From Flaveria trinervia (lineage: Eukaryota > Streptophyta > Magnoliopsida > Asterales > Asteraceae): DNA of 64,000 bases. Each line of letters begins with the position of its first letter. Position 1 is the stretch's first letter. The stretch lies in assembly GCA_025506515.1 (NCBI GenBank), contig CM046442.1, positions 63,125,340 through 63,189,339 on the forward strand. Reading direction: 5' to 3'. The translations under genes and the position numbers were made by a program. Below the pieces are notes generated by a model. That model was not told the origin of the DNA. It made no database searches and saw only the letters and a program-made list of their open reading frames with translations. This document shows, one piece after another, positions 36,075 through 47,588 of this stretch.

Positions 36075-36079
36075 TCTCT
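36075..36079. repeat. Target-site duplication of A3, left copy (TCTCT)
   Basis: TCTCT before TGTTGG; matches 48379-48383. Confidence 0.95.
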
Positions 36080-36870
36080 TGTTGGAATCTCAGCCCTTGG
36101 TTTAATCGATTGAACAGATATAGCAGCGGAATAGCTCAGAATTAGACAAATTCATACAAGATCATTTGATATAAAACGATAAGAGAATTTTGTTATAGAG
36201 AGAGAAATATCCGACAAAAGGAATATTGCATTAAGATTGTCGGCCTCAAAGGCACGATTACAGGTGAGTCATCCTTCCTTATAAAGGAAAGAGTGACGTA
36301 GGCTGATGTCACTTGAAAGTGACATGTAACCGTTTGATAACTACTGATGTTTAACAACTACTGAAGATGTCAACAACTGACATCTTCTTACAAATGTTCC
36401 TAAGTGTTAAACATCTTATTTACAACTACTGAAAAACATAAAACTACTGACACTACAACAACTGAAGAACAACCTCTTCAGTTGTTTACAAGTACTGAAA
36501 AGAAAAGTAAACAAACTACTGAAAAGAAAAGAAAACTACTGAAGAAGAAAAACCATCACAACAACTGAAGAAGCCCTCTTCAGCTGTTGTCATCAGCTGT
36601 TAACATCAGCTGATGTCTTCAGTACTTGAACATCAGACTTTGTCTTTCAGCTGTTGATCTTCAGTCTTTGTCTTCAGTACTTGTTGAAGTCTTCAGACTT
36701 TAGATCTTCAGCTGTTGTCTCAGTCTTTGTCTTCAGTACTTCAGACGTACTTCAGCAGTTGTATTCTTCAGACTTTGTAGAACAGCTGATCAGGTCTTCT
36801 TCAGCTGTTGTGATGTCTTGTGGACTTAGAGATTTCTCTGATCAGGCTCATTGGTTCTTTTGGTCCAACA
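36080..36870 (-). repeat. A3 3' LTR
   Basis: 791 bp, TGTTGGAATC to GGTCCAACA on the plus strand. Rich in AACTACTGA, CAGCTGTTG and CTTCAGTACTTG words (36340-36810). TATA-like CTTTATAAGG (minus strand) at 36277-36286. Confidence 0.97.
36277..36286 (-). promoter_or_regulatory. TATA-like box of A3 3' LTR
   Basis: CTTTATAAGG on the minus strand, at the same place in the LTR as TATATAAG of A1/A2. Confidence 0.5.
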
Positions 36871-36884
36871 AACTCCCCCTGAAC
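36871..36884 (-). other. A3 polypurine tract
   Basis: Minus strand GTTCAGGGGGAGTT next to the 3' LTR, identical to A2. Confidence 0.9.
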
Positions 36885-37089
36885 CAATGCAGCCAAAACC
36901 TCTAAGTTATTGACGAGTCCCACTTATTTTGGCAGATAGATTGGTCTTTTTATCCTCTTGATCCGATGAGAGGTGACCCATTTTCAGCACCGGCCTAGGA
37001 AGAAGTCTCTGATGATCTGTTTGTCATGATATGGTTGGGAGCTCTGTATTGGGGACTTGGACACCGAGCTGTTGCCCCAACCATGAGAT
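36885..37089 (-). other. A3 3' untranslated segment
   Basis: 205 bp between ORF3 stop and polypurine tract, matching A2 28207-28410. No ORF or repeat seen. Confidence 0.7.
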
Positions 37090-40000
37090 CTACTTCCCGT
37101 GTATCAGCCTATATGATTCCCTGGTGTAAGCCCTTAAAAACATGATTTGCTCATCCATTGTCAGCACCTCGGGCACACCATCAAATAATCCTTCTCGGCC
37201 ATACACTTCAGATATGTACTTAGCCTGTTTTCCATTCTTGAGCTCAACCGTGGTTATTTGTCTATAAGCAAACTCATCTGGATGAGTCCCTTCTAAGAGC
37301 AGGTTGAGCTCTTCTTGTTTGAAGTTTTCAAGTCGTTTGTAAACCAATCCCTTCTTTATAATTTTGTTCTCTAACATCTTTTGAGGTGGTTGTTTGGCTT
37401 CATAGGCTTTCTTGAACTCTTCAACAATTTCCCAAGGGGACACTACAAGCACCACAGTGATGTCTTCGTCGACAACTCTCTTCACTTGGCCCTTGTATCT
37501 TGAAGGAATTTCTTTCTTGACAATCCGGTGTGCCACCCTAGGATCAGGCCATATCCTTACTCTTTCCCTTTGGTATTGAAAGGTATTAGCAAGGGTGTAC
37601 AATCTTAATACTTCTTTCTTCATGCTGATCATTGAAGAGGATGTAGCATATGCTTTGTCAATGCTTTTCAGCATTTCCTCATCATGTTTTTGCATCTGTT
37701 CCTCTTCAATCTTTATCATAACATCATGCATTTGAGAAGCAGGAGTGATGGACATTGGTTTAGCCTTAGGAAAAGTAATGACTGCAGAGAGTGGCAGTCT
37801 GTCTTCATCCTCCTCTTCATCTTAATCAGGCCTCAGTACCTTTCTTTTCTTTTGGCTAGGTACATCACTGGCAGTGGGTTTTAGGGGTAAAGGATTGGTT
37901 TTGTGGGTTGGATGGTTGGTTTAGAGGGTAAAGGAGTTGTTTTAGTGGGTTGTGGAGATAGTGATTTTGAGGATTGAGGCTTTTCAGACTGTTTTAGCAT
38001 TTTGGCTGTAAGGGAGGCTTTGGTAAATTTTGTCAGTTCTTTTCGATTCCCGACCCCAGCTTCATTCAATACCTCAATCACTAAACCTTTGGAGTATTCT
38101 TCAGACGAACAAATCTTGGTGGTTATTGCCAAGATGTTGTCCCTGGTCCAGGCCCTTATTTCCATTAGAGATCTTCCCAAGTATTTAGCTATAAATCTGA
38201 TCATTATCTTCAGCCTTTCTCTTTCTAAGGCATCATAGCTAGCCCATCTTGAATTGATCTCCTCTGTTTCCATCCTTCTGATCTCGGAGTCTAGTTGTTT
38301 GATGTCAAAAACCTGCCTATACAACTGCTCAATGATTTTATCCATTGAACGGTTATGGTTGGCGTCAGCTTCTTTCACCATATCCTTCAGCTCCTTCTCC
38401 TTCTCAGACTCTCCTTTTCTCTTTTGATATGTGACATGAAAGTCTTTTGACTTTCATTCACTTCATCTCCCTTCACACTCTCCTTCTCCTTCTCATTTAC
38501 AAACTCAGATTCTTTCGCCTTCTCCCCATCTATCCTCTTCCTTTTTCCTTTAACTAACTGACTCTCCCCCTTTTGTTGCATTGGGTGCAAGGGTTTGAGC
38601 AATAGAAAGGGATTTAGTCACCAACTCCTCCACCAAGGGTTGTATTATTGTAGGAAGCCTCTCATCAAGGGCTTTGATCATGATATCTGTGATCATGGGA
38701 GTGATGAGAGGTGGGGATTTTGAAGGGTAGCAACTGATTGATCAGGATGGTTCTGTTCCTGAGAATCAGTGCCGAAAGCAGAGGCTGGTGGCTTGGAGAT
38801 ATATACTGGCTCAGTGTGTAGGGGACCTTCAGAAGAAGGTGCCATCTGTGGGTGTATTGTGGTGGCAGATGGACTTGCATCCTGAGACATCTTGGCCAGC
38901 AGCTCTTTGAGTCTGCTAACCTCATCCTCTAGAATGGTGTTTTGAGCAACTACATCATAGAAGAAGCTCAGGTCATCATCAGTGGATACTGAATCACCTG
39001 ACCTCCTGACAGTCAGAAGATGAACATGCCTTGAGTGTAGATCAAGTATAGCTGCCCCTTGTTCTCGGTACTCGGGACTTCCAGCCTCAGGACTATGTCC
39101 TTCATCAGCTGTTGCCACTGGTGAGGTCTTAGAGATGTTACCAACTGCACCCTGGTCATTTGCTGAGACAGAGACAGTGGCACAGCTCACCAGAAGTTCG
39201 CACCTCCTTATCTACACTAGAAGATGAAACATGATAACCCCTGTGCTGTGGGTTGACAGAAGCATTTGGATCCTCCCCCTCAGGTGTTGAGGTTATCCCA
39301 GTAGTGATTGGTGTCTGGGTGGGGGGTGAGGAATGCAACTGTGTCAGCACCTTTGCAACAATTATCGTAGGGCTTGAGGAGCGGTTGCATCAGGAGAGGG
39401 TGTGGAAGCAGTGTGCACCCGGGACAGGTGGTGCTCTTCAATGGTAATCCCTCAAGTGAGGAGGATCCCAGCAGTGTGGCTTCCCTTTGAGAGGTTGCTT
39501 CAGGTTCCTTTTGAGAGGCAACCTGAGCGGCTTCAGCTGGTGGAGTCATAGTCTCTACTGGGGGGTTATTCCAGCAGAGATAACCTGCGTTGGTGCAGCA
39601 GGAGCATCCACAGGGGACTCAATTCCTGAGTAGCTTTCTTAGGCTTCTTCTTTGTGGGTTTGGAGGGGACTTTGGATGTGGAAGTGGAGGCTGTGGGTTC
39701 CAGCTGCGTGGGTTTGCGCAGCTTGGCAGCCTGTTTGAGAGTTTGGTCAGTGTTGTGTCGGGAGTATACCTCCGGCAATACAGCCAAAGCAGGGACTCCC
39801 AGACCAACTAGTCCCTCAGTAGAAAGCTGATTCTCTATTATGGCCATTATAAACCGAGGATATATATCCAACGGTTAGAAAGTGGTTTTGTGGCCATATC
39901 CTTGAGTTCAAGAAAAATTATTTCAGAAAAGTTTAGTGGTTCTTGTTCAAGGATAGAGAACAATACCTGTTGCCATCTGGAAGACAGTTGATCCCAAGAG

Positions 40001-40430
40001 GAAGTCTTCGGAGCCAGGCACATTTACCATATGAAATAATAATCGTTCAGCATCTGGAAAAGTTTTCTTCAGGATTGTTGAAGCACTAAGATCACCCTGA
40101 TATCCATGTTGTCCAAATGAAAGATCAAGTTGGCGCTTAGGATATCCAACAGGGTAGGCAGCATCATCTAACAGTAATGTCTGGCGGATGGTAGCAGTAG
40201 AGATGACCACTTATGCGAGTTGATAGATGAATGGATAGATTCTCCATTAACGGTCGCATCATCCAGAACTGACGTAGCGAATCGGCATAAATGATTGGAT
40301 TTAAAAGGAAAGCCGTTTTCAGTGGGGATTGGACCATAAGATCTATAGCATTATCAAATTTGGTCCAGAAGGGCGATTTTGTGAGGTACGCGACACAGTT
40401 GTGTCGAGGCTTGAGTTGCATGGTCGCCAT
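37090..40430 (-). pseudogene. A3 ORF3, about 1,110 codons, frameshifted as read
   Basis: ATG at 40428-40430 (MATMQLKP), TAG at 37090-37092 after LIHGK. Open blocks: N-terminal domain 40164-40430 and 39947-40210 (HNCVAYL, NPIIYADSL, FW, HGYQGDLSAST); Pro-rich 39280-39871; DDDLSFFYDVV heptad region 38693-39190; basic run with KGKRKR and a Glu/Lys-rich stretch 38387-38602; RWASYDALERERL block 37881-38381; long open C-terminus 37090-37755 with WPDPRVAHR, VVSPWEIVEEF, IIKKGLVYKR. KGKRKR could act as a nuclear localisation signal. No signal peptide or membrane helix visible. The frame breaks are mostly single-base and may include sequencing indels. Function unknown. Confidence 0.87.
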
Positions 40431-40509
40431 TAATGTAGGTGAAAGGTTTTCAGAGCTTTTGAAATTTTAGGTCGTGAAAGAATGAAAAACTCTGAAAGAG
40501 GGAAACAGG

Positions 40510-40517
40510 TATATATA
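40510..40517 (-). promoter_or_regulatory. TATA box upstream of A3 ORF3
   Basis: TATATATA on the minus strand, 80-87 bp upstream of the ATG, in CCGTACCCTATATATACC. Aligns with TATAAATA of A1. Confidence 0.62.
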
Positions 40518-41227
40518 GGGTACGGGTTATGAAACGACTGAAGGTTTTGGTGTTAGTCATCAGTATTTGAAGCTACTGATGACGTGGTATTAACTTTCAG
40601 AAGTTTGAAACGACTGATGGTATTGGTGTGGTCAGCAGTTATAAAACAACTGAAGACATGGTGTTTTCTATCAGACGTTGAAACAACTGAAGTCTCTGAT
40701 TTAGGCATCAGTAGTTTTAAAAACTACTGAAGACAACTTGGACTTCAGATGTTGAAACAACTGAGGACTTGGTATTAGTCATCAGTAGTTGTGAAACTAC
40801 TGAAGACCGCGGTTTTGCCATCAGTTGTTGTAAACAACTGAAGACTTGGTATTAGTCATCAGTAGTTGTGAAACTACTGAAGACATGGTATTGCTTCAGT
40901 TGTTTTAAAAGAAACAGCAGTTTGTGAGCTACTGAAGAGAGAGTACTCATCAGTAGTTGTCGTCAATTCATAGCCTTTCAGCTGTTTCATACTGTCCTCA
41001 ACACTTACTCATCAGCCTTTTTGCTGTTTTCAGTTGTTTCATAGGACATCAGTACTTATCTGTTTCTACTGAATTCAGTAGTTGTAACTACATCAGTAGT
41101 TTAGAACAGATAAAGTACAGTACTTAAAGCATTTAGCCTTCAGTAGTTTTAAAAAACTACTGAGGGTAAAATAACTCATCAGTACTTATATGTGACATGG
41201 TTACCAATGATCATCAGTAGTTGTCAC
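40518..41227 (-). repeat. A3 pol-ORF3 spacer: hairpin motif array
   Basis: About 15 copies of CTACTGA/TCAGTAG by eye in ~700 bp (chance expectation is about 0.1), plus CAACTGA variants. Between 40555 and 40930 they are paired as inverted repeats in ~38-45 bp tandem units. No ORF. Confidence 0.88.
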
Positions 41228-44200
41228 TTATTCTAGCTGCAGCATACCAAGCCTTAACACCAGGTTGTGGAAAGTTGAACTATCCAAAGGTTAGTAAAAA
41301 TGTCTGCAAGCTCATCAGCACTAGGCACAAACATAGGATTAATTAGACCTTTTCAAAACAATCTCTTATAAAATGATGTCTAATTTCTATATGTTTGGTC
41401 CTAGAGTGCTGGACAGGATTTTTGACAATGCAAAGAGCTGAAGCACTATCCATTAATAATGGAGTCTTAGTCTCTGTAATGCCATAATCCAAAAGTTGAT
41501 TCTGAAGCCATAGTATTTGGGATGTACAACTTGCAGCAGCAATGTACTCGGCTTCAGCAGTGGATGTAGCAACAGATGTTTGTTTCTTACTCTGCCAAGA
41601 AATCAAACAGTTGCCTAGGAATTGGCATCCACCAGAAGTTGATTTCCTGGTGAACTTACATCCTGCATAGTCACTATCAGAGAAAACAACTAATTTGCAA
41701 GAATGTCCAGTGGAATACCATAAGCCTAGAGATTGTGTACCTTGCAGATATCTAAAGATCCTCTTGACTGCAATCAGATGAGACTCCTTAGGTGCAGCCT
41801 GAAATCTAGCACAAACACATGTAGCAAACATAATATCTGGTCTAGAAGCTGTTAAATACATCAAGGAACCAATCATACATCTGTAAAGGGTTTCATCAAC
41901 ACCTTTACCTTTCTGATCAGATCCAATTGTGTGGTGTTGCACATGGGAGTAGAACAGGATTTACAGGTTTGTAAATCAAACTTATTCAAAAGATATTTTG
42001 TGTATTTAGACTGATGAATGAAAATTCCATCAGCTTTTTGTTTGATTTGCAACCTAGAAAGAACTGTAATTCTCCCATTGCACTCATTTCAAACTTCTGT
42101 TGCATTAAGGTTTGGAAATCCTCACACAATTGGGGATCAGAGGATGCAAATATAATATCATCAACATAAATTTGAACAAGTAGCTTATGCTGATCCACCT
42201 TCTTAATAAATAAAGTTTTATCTATGGAGCCTCTAGTGAAATTATTCTGTAGAAGAAAGTTTGATAAGGTCTCATACCAAGCTCTAGGTGCTTGTTTCAA
42301 CCCATAAAGAGCTTTATCAAGCTTATATACCCATTCTGGGTGCTTATTATCCTCAAAGCCGGTGGTTGACACACATAAACTTCTTCTTTTATTGTACCAT
42401 ATAGAAAAGCACTTTTGACATCCATTTGGAAAACTTTAAGATTGTGGAGTGCAGCATAGGCTAAAAACAATCTAATTGCCTCCAGTCTGGCTACAGGGGC
42501 AAAGGTTTCATCATAATCAATACCTTCTTCTTGTGCAAACCCTGCACAACCAGTCTGGCCTTGTTCTTAACAATTAGCCCATTTTCATCAGTTTTATTCC
42601 TAAACACCCATTTAGTGCCTATTGCACACTTACCTGGGGGTAGAGGAACAAGCTCCACACTTGCTGTTTCTTGAACTGAAGAAGCTCAAGCTGCATGGCT
42701 TCAACCCATCCATTGTCTCTCAAAGCAACATGATAGTTCTTCGCACTAGCTGACTAATGAAGAGAGCATAGAAGCAGAAATTGGACAACTGGCTTCTGGT
42801 TGAGACACCAGCATTGATATCACCAAGGATTTGAGATATTGGGTGATTTTTCAGCTCTTGGTAAACAATCAAATCTGTGCAAGTGTTTGTAGGGTCTTCA
42901 ACAGCAGCAGATGTTGATGCAGATTCTTGAAACCATGAAGATGGTGGCAACTCAAATGAAGTTGAGGATGCAGAAATCTCATCAGCATTTGTTGTGGATG
43001 GTGCTGCTGGAGCTACAGGAGCATCAGGTTTAGAGGACTCAGGCACTTGATCACTAAACCTGAAGAGTGATTACTACTATCATCATCATGATCAGTAGTA
43101 ACGCCAGGTGGTGAACTGTTGACAGGAGCAACAGCAGGAGATTGATAAGGAACATATTGCAGTATGTCCAAATCGAAGAGCTCCACAGGGTTTTGTGGAA
43201 TCTTGTCCTTTGGAGATTCATTGAACATGACATGTAAAGTCTCTTCAACCATCTTTGTTCTGCAGTTGAAGACTCTGTATGCCTTGCAAGTTGATGAATA
43301 ACCAACAATACCTACATCCACCTTAGGATCAAATTTCTGGAGCTGATCCTTTGTGTTGAGAATAAAACAGGGACACCCAAATGCTCTAAGAATGAAATGA
43401 GAGGGGCCAAATGATGTAGAACTTCATATGGAGTCTTCATCAACCTCTGATTTATTAGCACTCTATTCTGCACATAGCATGCTGTGTTGACAGCTTCAGC
43501 CAAAAGGTCAATGGCAGTCCAGAATCAGCCAACATAGACCTTGCAGCTTCAATGAGGGTCCTGTTCTTTCTCTCCACAACTCCATTCTGTTCAGGAGTTC
43601 TTGGAATACTAAACTGTCTCTTTATTCCTTGGAAAGGTAGAACTCATCAAGTGTATTGTTCCTGAATTCTGTTCCATTGTCACTTCTATACACTTGACTG
43701 AGAGGGAATACTGCTTCTCAGCATACAACACAAAGTTTATGATCTTCTGTGCAGCTTCATCCTTGAATGTAGAAAGAAAGTCCATACAAATCTGGAATAA
43801 TCATCCACAATTACCAGACAGTATTTCTTTTGTGCCATGCTCATCACTCTCACAGGACCAAAGAGATCCATGTGAAGAAGTTGTAAGCAGGCAGTGGACT
43901 TTGGTTCTTCAATAGATGGAAATGAAACCTTGTGCTGTTTTCCTTTCAACAAGCAGTGCACTTGTTTTCACACTTGAACTCCTTCATAGGCAGTCCCCTT
44001 ACTAAACTATGGTGTATCAGTTGATTCATGTTTTGAAGTTAACATGTCCCATCCTTCTATGCCATATAGATTAGATTCTTGAGGAGAGGCCTTGGAAAAT
44101 AGGCAAGGATGGCCTTTGATATCAATTTTCTTGGAAAGATCTAAGGCATACACTCTTCATGCCCTGTTGGCCTTCAGGAGAGTGTGAGCATCCAATACCT

Positions 44201-47200
44201 TGTCAATCAAACTCAGAACTTTGGATGACAGAATCCTGCAGTTCTGGCTTGTGAAAAGGGCAACATGGCCTTTGTCACACAATTGACTGACACTCAAGAG
44301 ATTATACTTGAGATTTTCCACATGGTTGACATCATCAAACTTATTTCCCCATTGGAAACAAAGCCCTTCCCGATGATGTAACCTCTTGCATCATTGCCAA
44401 AGGAAACAAATCCCTTCCTTCCTGGAGAGTAGTCATTAAGAAGTGAGTTGTTCCCAGTCATATGCATAGATCCCCCACTGTCTACATACCAGATGCTACT
44501 TTGGCATGTTGAAGAAACCTGCATAAATAAACAATCATTAGTTTTGGAGACCCAAACCTTTTTGGTTTTGGGCCTGGTCTCATCAACAGATGGTAAACTA
44601 ACAGGTTTATTGGACACAATAGCTTGAGGTGAAGGAGATGGTGTAGAAGAGGAATCCTTCGGCTGGGATCTCCTTTTCTGGGGTTTCAACACAGGGCCAT
44701 CAAGTTGGTTAACTCTTCCCAACAGATGTTGAACCATCATTACCAGTTGTGTCTGATTCTGGGAGAGAGCTTTCAGCTCTTCAGACATTGGTATTGGTGT
44801 TTGATGATGAGTTCTTGTGTTGCACCATCTTCTTTTGAGCAACCTCAGCTATTGCCTGTTGCACCTCCTTCCTTTTTAGATTTCTTTTTGGCCATAGGAG
44901 TAACAGGATTTGATGCTGCTGGTACAAACTTGGACTCAAACTCAGTTTTCATTTTAGCCAAGTTTTCTTTAATTTTCTCTTTTGTTTGAGTTTGGATCCC
45001 TTTTTGTACCAACAATCATCTGTGAGATGATTGAATAGACCACATATTTCACATGGTTTCTTCTCATCTCTTCTTGATCATCAACTAAAGAAGATGAAAC
45101 TACTGAAGACTTGCTCTTCAGCAGTTTAGAAGCACTTTTTGCCTTCTTGTCAACTTCCTTAGTAGGCTTCAAATCCTTCCTACTGACAGTTTTCTTCTCT
45201 TCAGTGCTGTCAGTCATTAGGATTTGAACTCCAGATGTTATCCCCTGCACTCCAGTACCCTTAGTACTTCTAGGGATAACACTTGGGTTGATCAACTCAT
45301 TGATCATGTGAGTGTCAGCTGTTGAACCATCAATTTCAGCTGATAGGTTCACAGAGGGATTACTACTGACTTCAACTACTTATGGTGCTTTATCAAGTAG
45401 TGAATCACATGATGAGGTGGATTGGTCATTACTTTCTCTATCAGATTCTGCTCCTGCTCTTGAAGCAAAAATTGTAGGAGGAGCAGTGTGATTATAACCA
45501 ATTCCAAACTTCACATTGGAAGCTGTTTGCTTACTAAGAAGCATTTCAAAGCCCTTGCAAGATTGTACCCATCGATCACACTCTACCTGGGTGACAGCAA
45601 GAGTATCTTTGAGGTCTTTGTACTTCTCTAAGAGTACATCCTCCCTAGCCTTATCATCAGAAATTTGCATTTTAATTTGTAAATCTCATCAGTTTTCTCT
45701 TTTGCACAGACTCAAACTCAGCTTTATTTTTGGAAATTGTTTGTTCTAGCTCTACATTTTTATTGATTAAAGCCACATTTGCTTCTCTAATAGAGGCAAA
45801 TGCTGCTATGCAAGTTTCAGAACATAATTTGGCCTTAGCCTCAGAGGATACCTGTGATACCTTTGTTGAAGAGGTACTTGAAGATGATCCATCAGAGGAT
45901 TCCAAAGCCATGAGAGCTAGATTTCCAAAAGGATGCTCACCACCATGTTGACCAGCACCTGATAACAGTTGTTCATTACCAGACACATCATCTGGTAAAC
46001 TGCTCCAGTCAACAACTCCTGGTGTGAAGAAGCTGTGTTGTTGAAGTTGATTAGGTGATGAGATTGGGATGGTTGAGGCTCAGGGAGTGCATGTGGTTGC
46101 TGAGCAGTGGGTGCTTGAACCTGGCCTGGTTGTGGCATGTAATAGCAGGGGTATGGATATGGCATTGGCCCCTGTGGAACAAAATATGCAGGAGATTGTG
46201 GTTGATGATGATAACTAGAATTGACAGGTTGTTGCCCTCTGTTTTGTTGACTATTGCCAGGGAAAGTCACAAAAGGTGCAGGAGAGTTAGATCCAGATGA
46301 TCTACATTCTCTTGCAAAGTGCCCAAGCCTGTGGCATTTATGGCACTTCAACTTACTCTTGTCAAAACCAACTTTGGTTTTGCCAGAGAGTCCTGGGAAT
46401 TTCCTTCCAGTTCTTTTGTAGAACTTCTGAGATCTGATATTTATCAAGGCCATTTGGCTCAAAATATCCATCTCTTCTAAGTCATCATCAGCAATCCCCT
46501 TGAGATCATCCATGATGAAACACAGATTGTCACTATTACTACCAACAGAATGACTATCAACACTCACAAAGGCAGGCTCAGAAGTGTTTGTAGAGAAATC
46601 AATATGCTCATCATACTGGCTTTCAGATGACGCATATTCTGACTCTTGATGTCCAATCAGGGCAGTGTTCCCTTGGACAAAATCCTCAGTGAGCTTGCCA
46701 GATGAAACCAATTTCCTTTTCTGCTCTATCTCTCTCTCAAATGTAAGCAGTTTCCCATGAAGTTGGGTGAGAGATAGGCGATCAACATCAGCATTTGAGC
46801 GTAGAACAATGGTATATGTGTTCCATCTCTCAGGCAGTGATCTTAAGAATCTATGGTTCATCTGACTCCTGGTATATTCATGTTTAACCATTTTCAATTC
46901 AGAAATTAAACATGAAAACCGCTCAAATTGTTGAGTCAGAGTCTCACCCTTTCTATGAGAGAAAGTCTCATATTGTTGGGCGAGGATTTCCCTGTTGTTT
47001 GCTAAAACCTCATCAGTACCACCAAATTGTTCTTTGATGGCATTCCAGAGGTCATGAGCAGACTTACAATGCAGAAGCCTAGAGTAAATCTCATTAGGAA
47101 TAGCCATAGCCAATATTCCATGGGCTTTTGCATCGATTTCAAACAACTTCTTGTCCTCATCGGAGTATTGCTCCTTCTTCTTTGGAACCAACTGGTTTGT

Positions 47201-47380
47201 TTCCGGATCATTCACCATTGGCTTATGTGGTCCATGTACCACAGATGTCCAACACCCTGAGCTATTGACAGACAGGTGATGGAGCAATCTTCTCTGCCAA
47301 ATGTTATACTCATTCCTCACCAAGATCGGAGGCTTGGTAGAGGATCCAGTATTGAAAGGATCATTCGAAGAAGTAGTCAT
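41228..47380 (-). pseudogene. A3 gag-pol, many single-base frame breaks
   Basis: ATG at 47378-47380 (MTTSSND); the first 480 codons of gag are open, with zinc knuckle CHKCHRLGHFAREC at 46304-46345. Second Cys/His motif near 45018-45060, protease DSG at 44474-44482, integrase about 43500-43960, RT with intact YVDD at 42157-42168, RNase H to TAA 41228-41230. Breaks include one-base losses in homopolymers: C3 near 42540 where A1 has C4, and a shortened A/C run near 43500. At the gag/protease junction (44519-44541) the A1 TGA is absent because one C is missing. Gag is about 88% identical to A1. The element looks young but not coding-competent as read. Confidence 0.95.
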
Positions 47381-47571
47381 TGTGAAAATCAGACAGATTC
47401 AAGTAAAATCACAATAAATTTAGCTCAAAACCACACATAACCTCAAATAAAACGGCGAGAAGCGATACACTCTCAATCTCTATAACAGATCCTTGCGAAT
47501 TTGCTAATTCAATTAAACTTAGAGCGATTGAGCAGTTTCGATGATCAATTGTTAGATCGATCAATGATTAA

Positions 47572-47586
47572 CCAGCTCTGATACCA
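47572..47586 (-). other. A3 primer-binding site (tRNA-iMet)
   Basis: Minus strand TGGTATCAGAGCTGG, two bases from the 5' LTR; full match to the usual TGGTATCAGAGC. The 190 bp between here and gag is leader. Confidence 0.92.
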
Positions 47587-47588
47587 TT

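Larger units (their letters stand above)
31734..36079 (-). pseudogene. B2 pol with gag linker, cut by A3
   Basis: Left part of B2 gag-pol. From the A3 junction: gag linker (about 35280-35870, Ser/Lys-rich, with MAK...CVMCD Cys motif near 35760), gag stop TAA at 35279-35281, protease DSG at 35217-35225, integrase about 34344-35000 (HMDLFG, TDDFTRF, CDQGTE), RT with YVDD at 32667-32678, and RNase H ending at TAG 31734-31736. The integrase glutamate region (around 34320) is degraded and there are several frameshifts in RT. Same domain order as the A elements. The remainder of gag is at 48379-50212. Confidence 0.9.
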
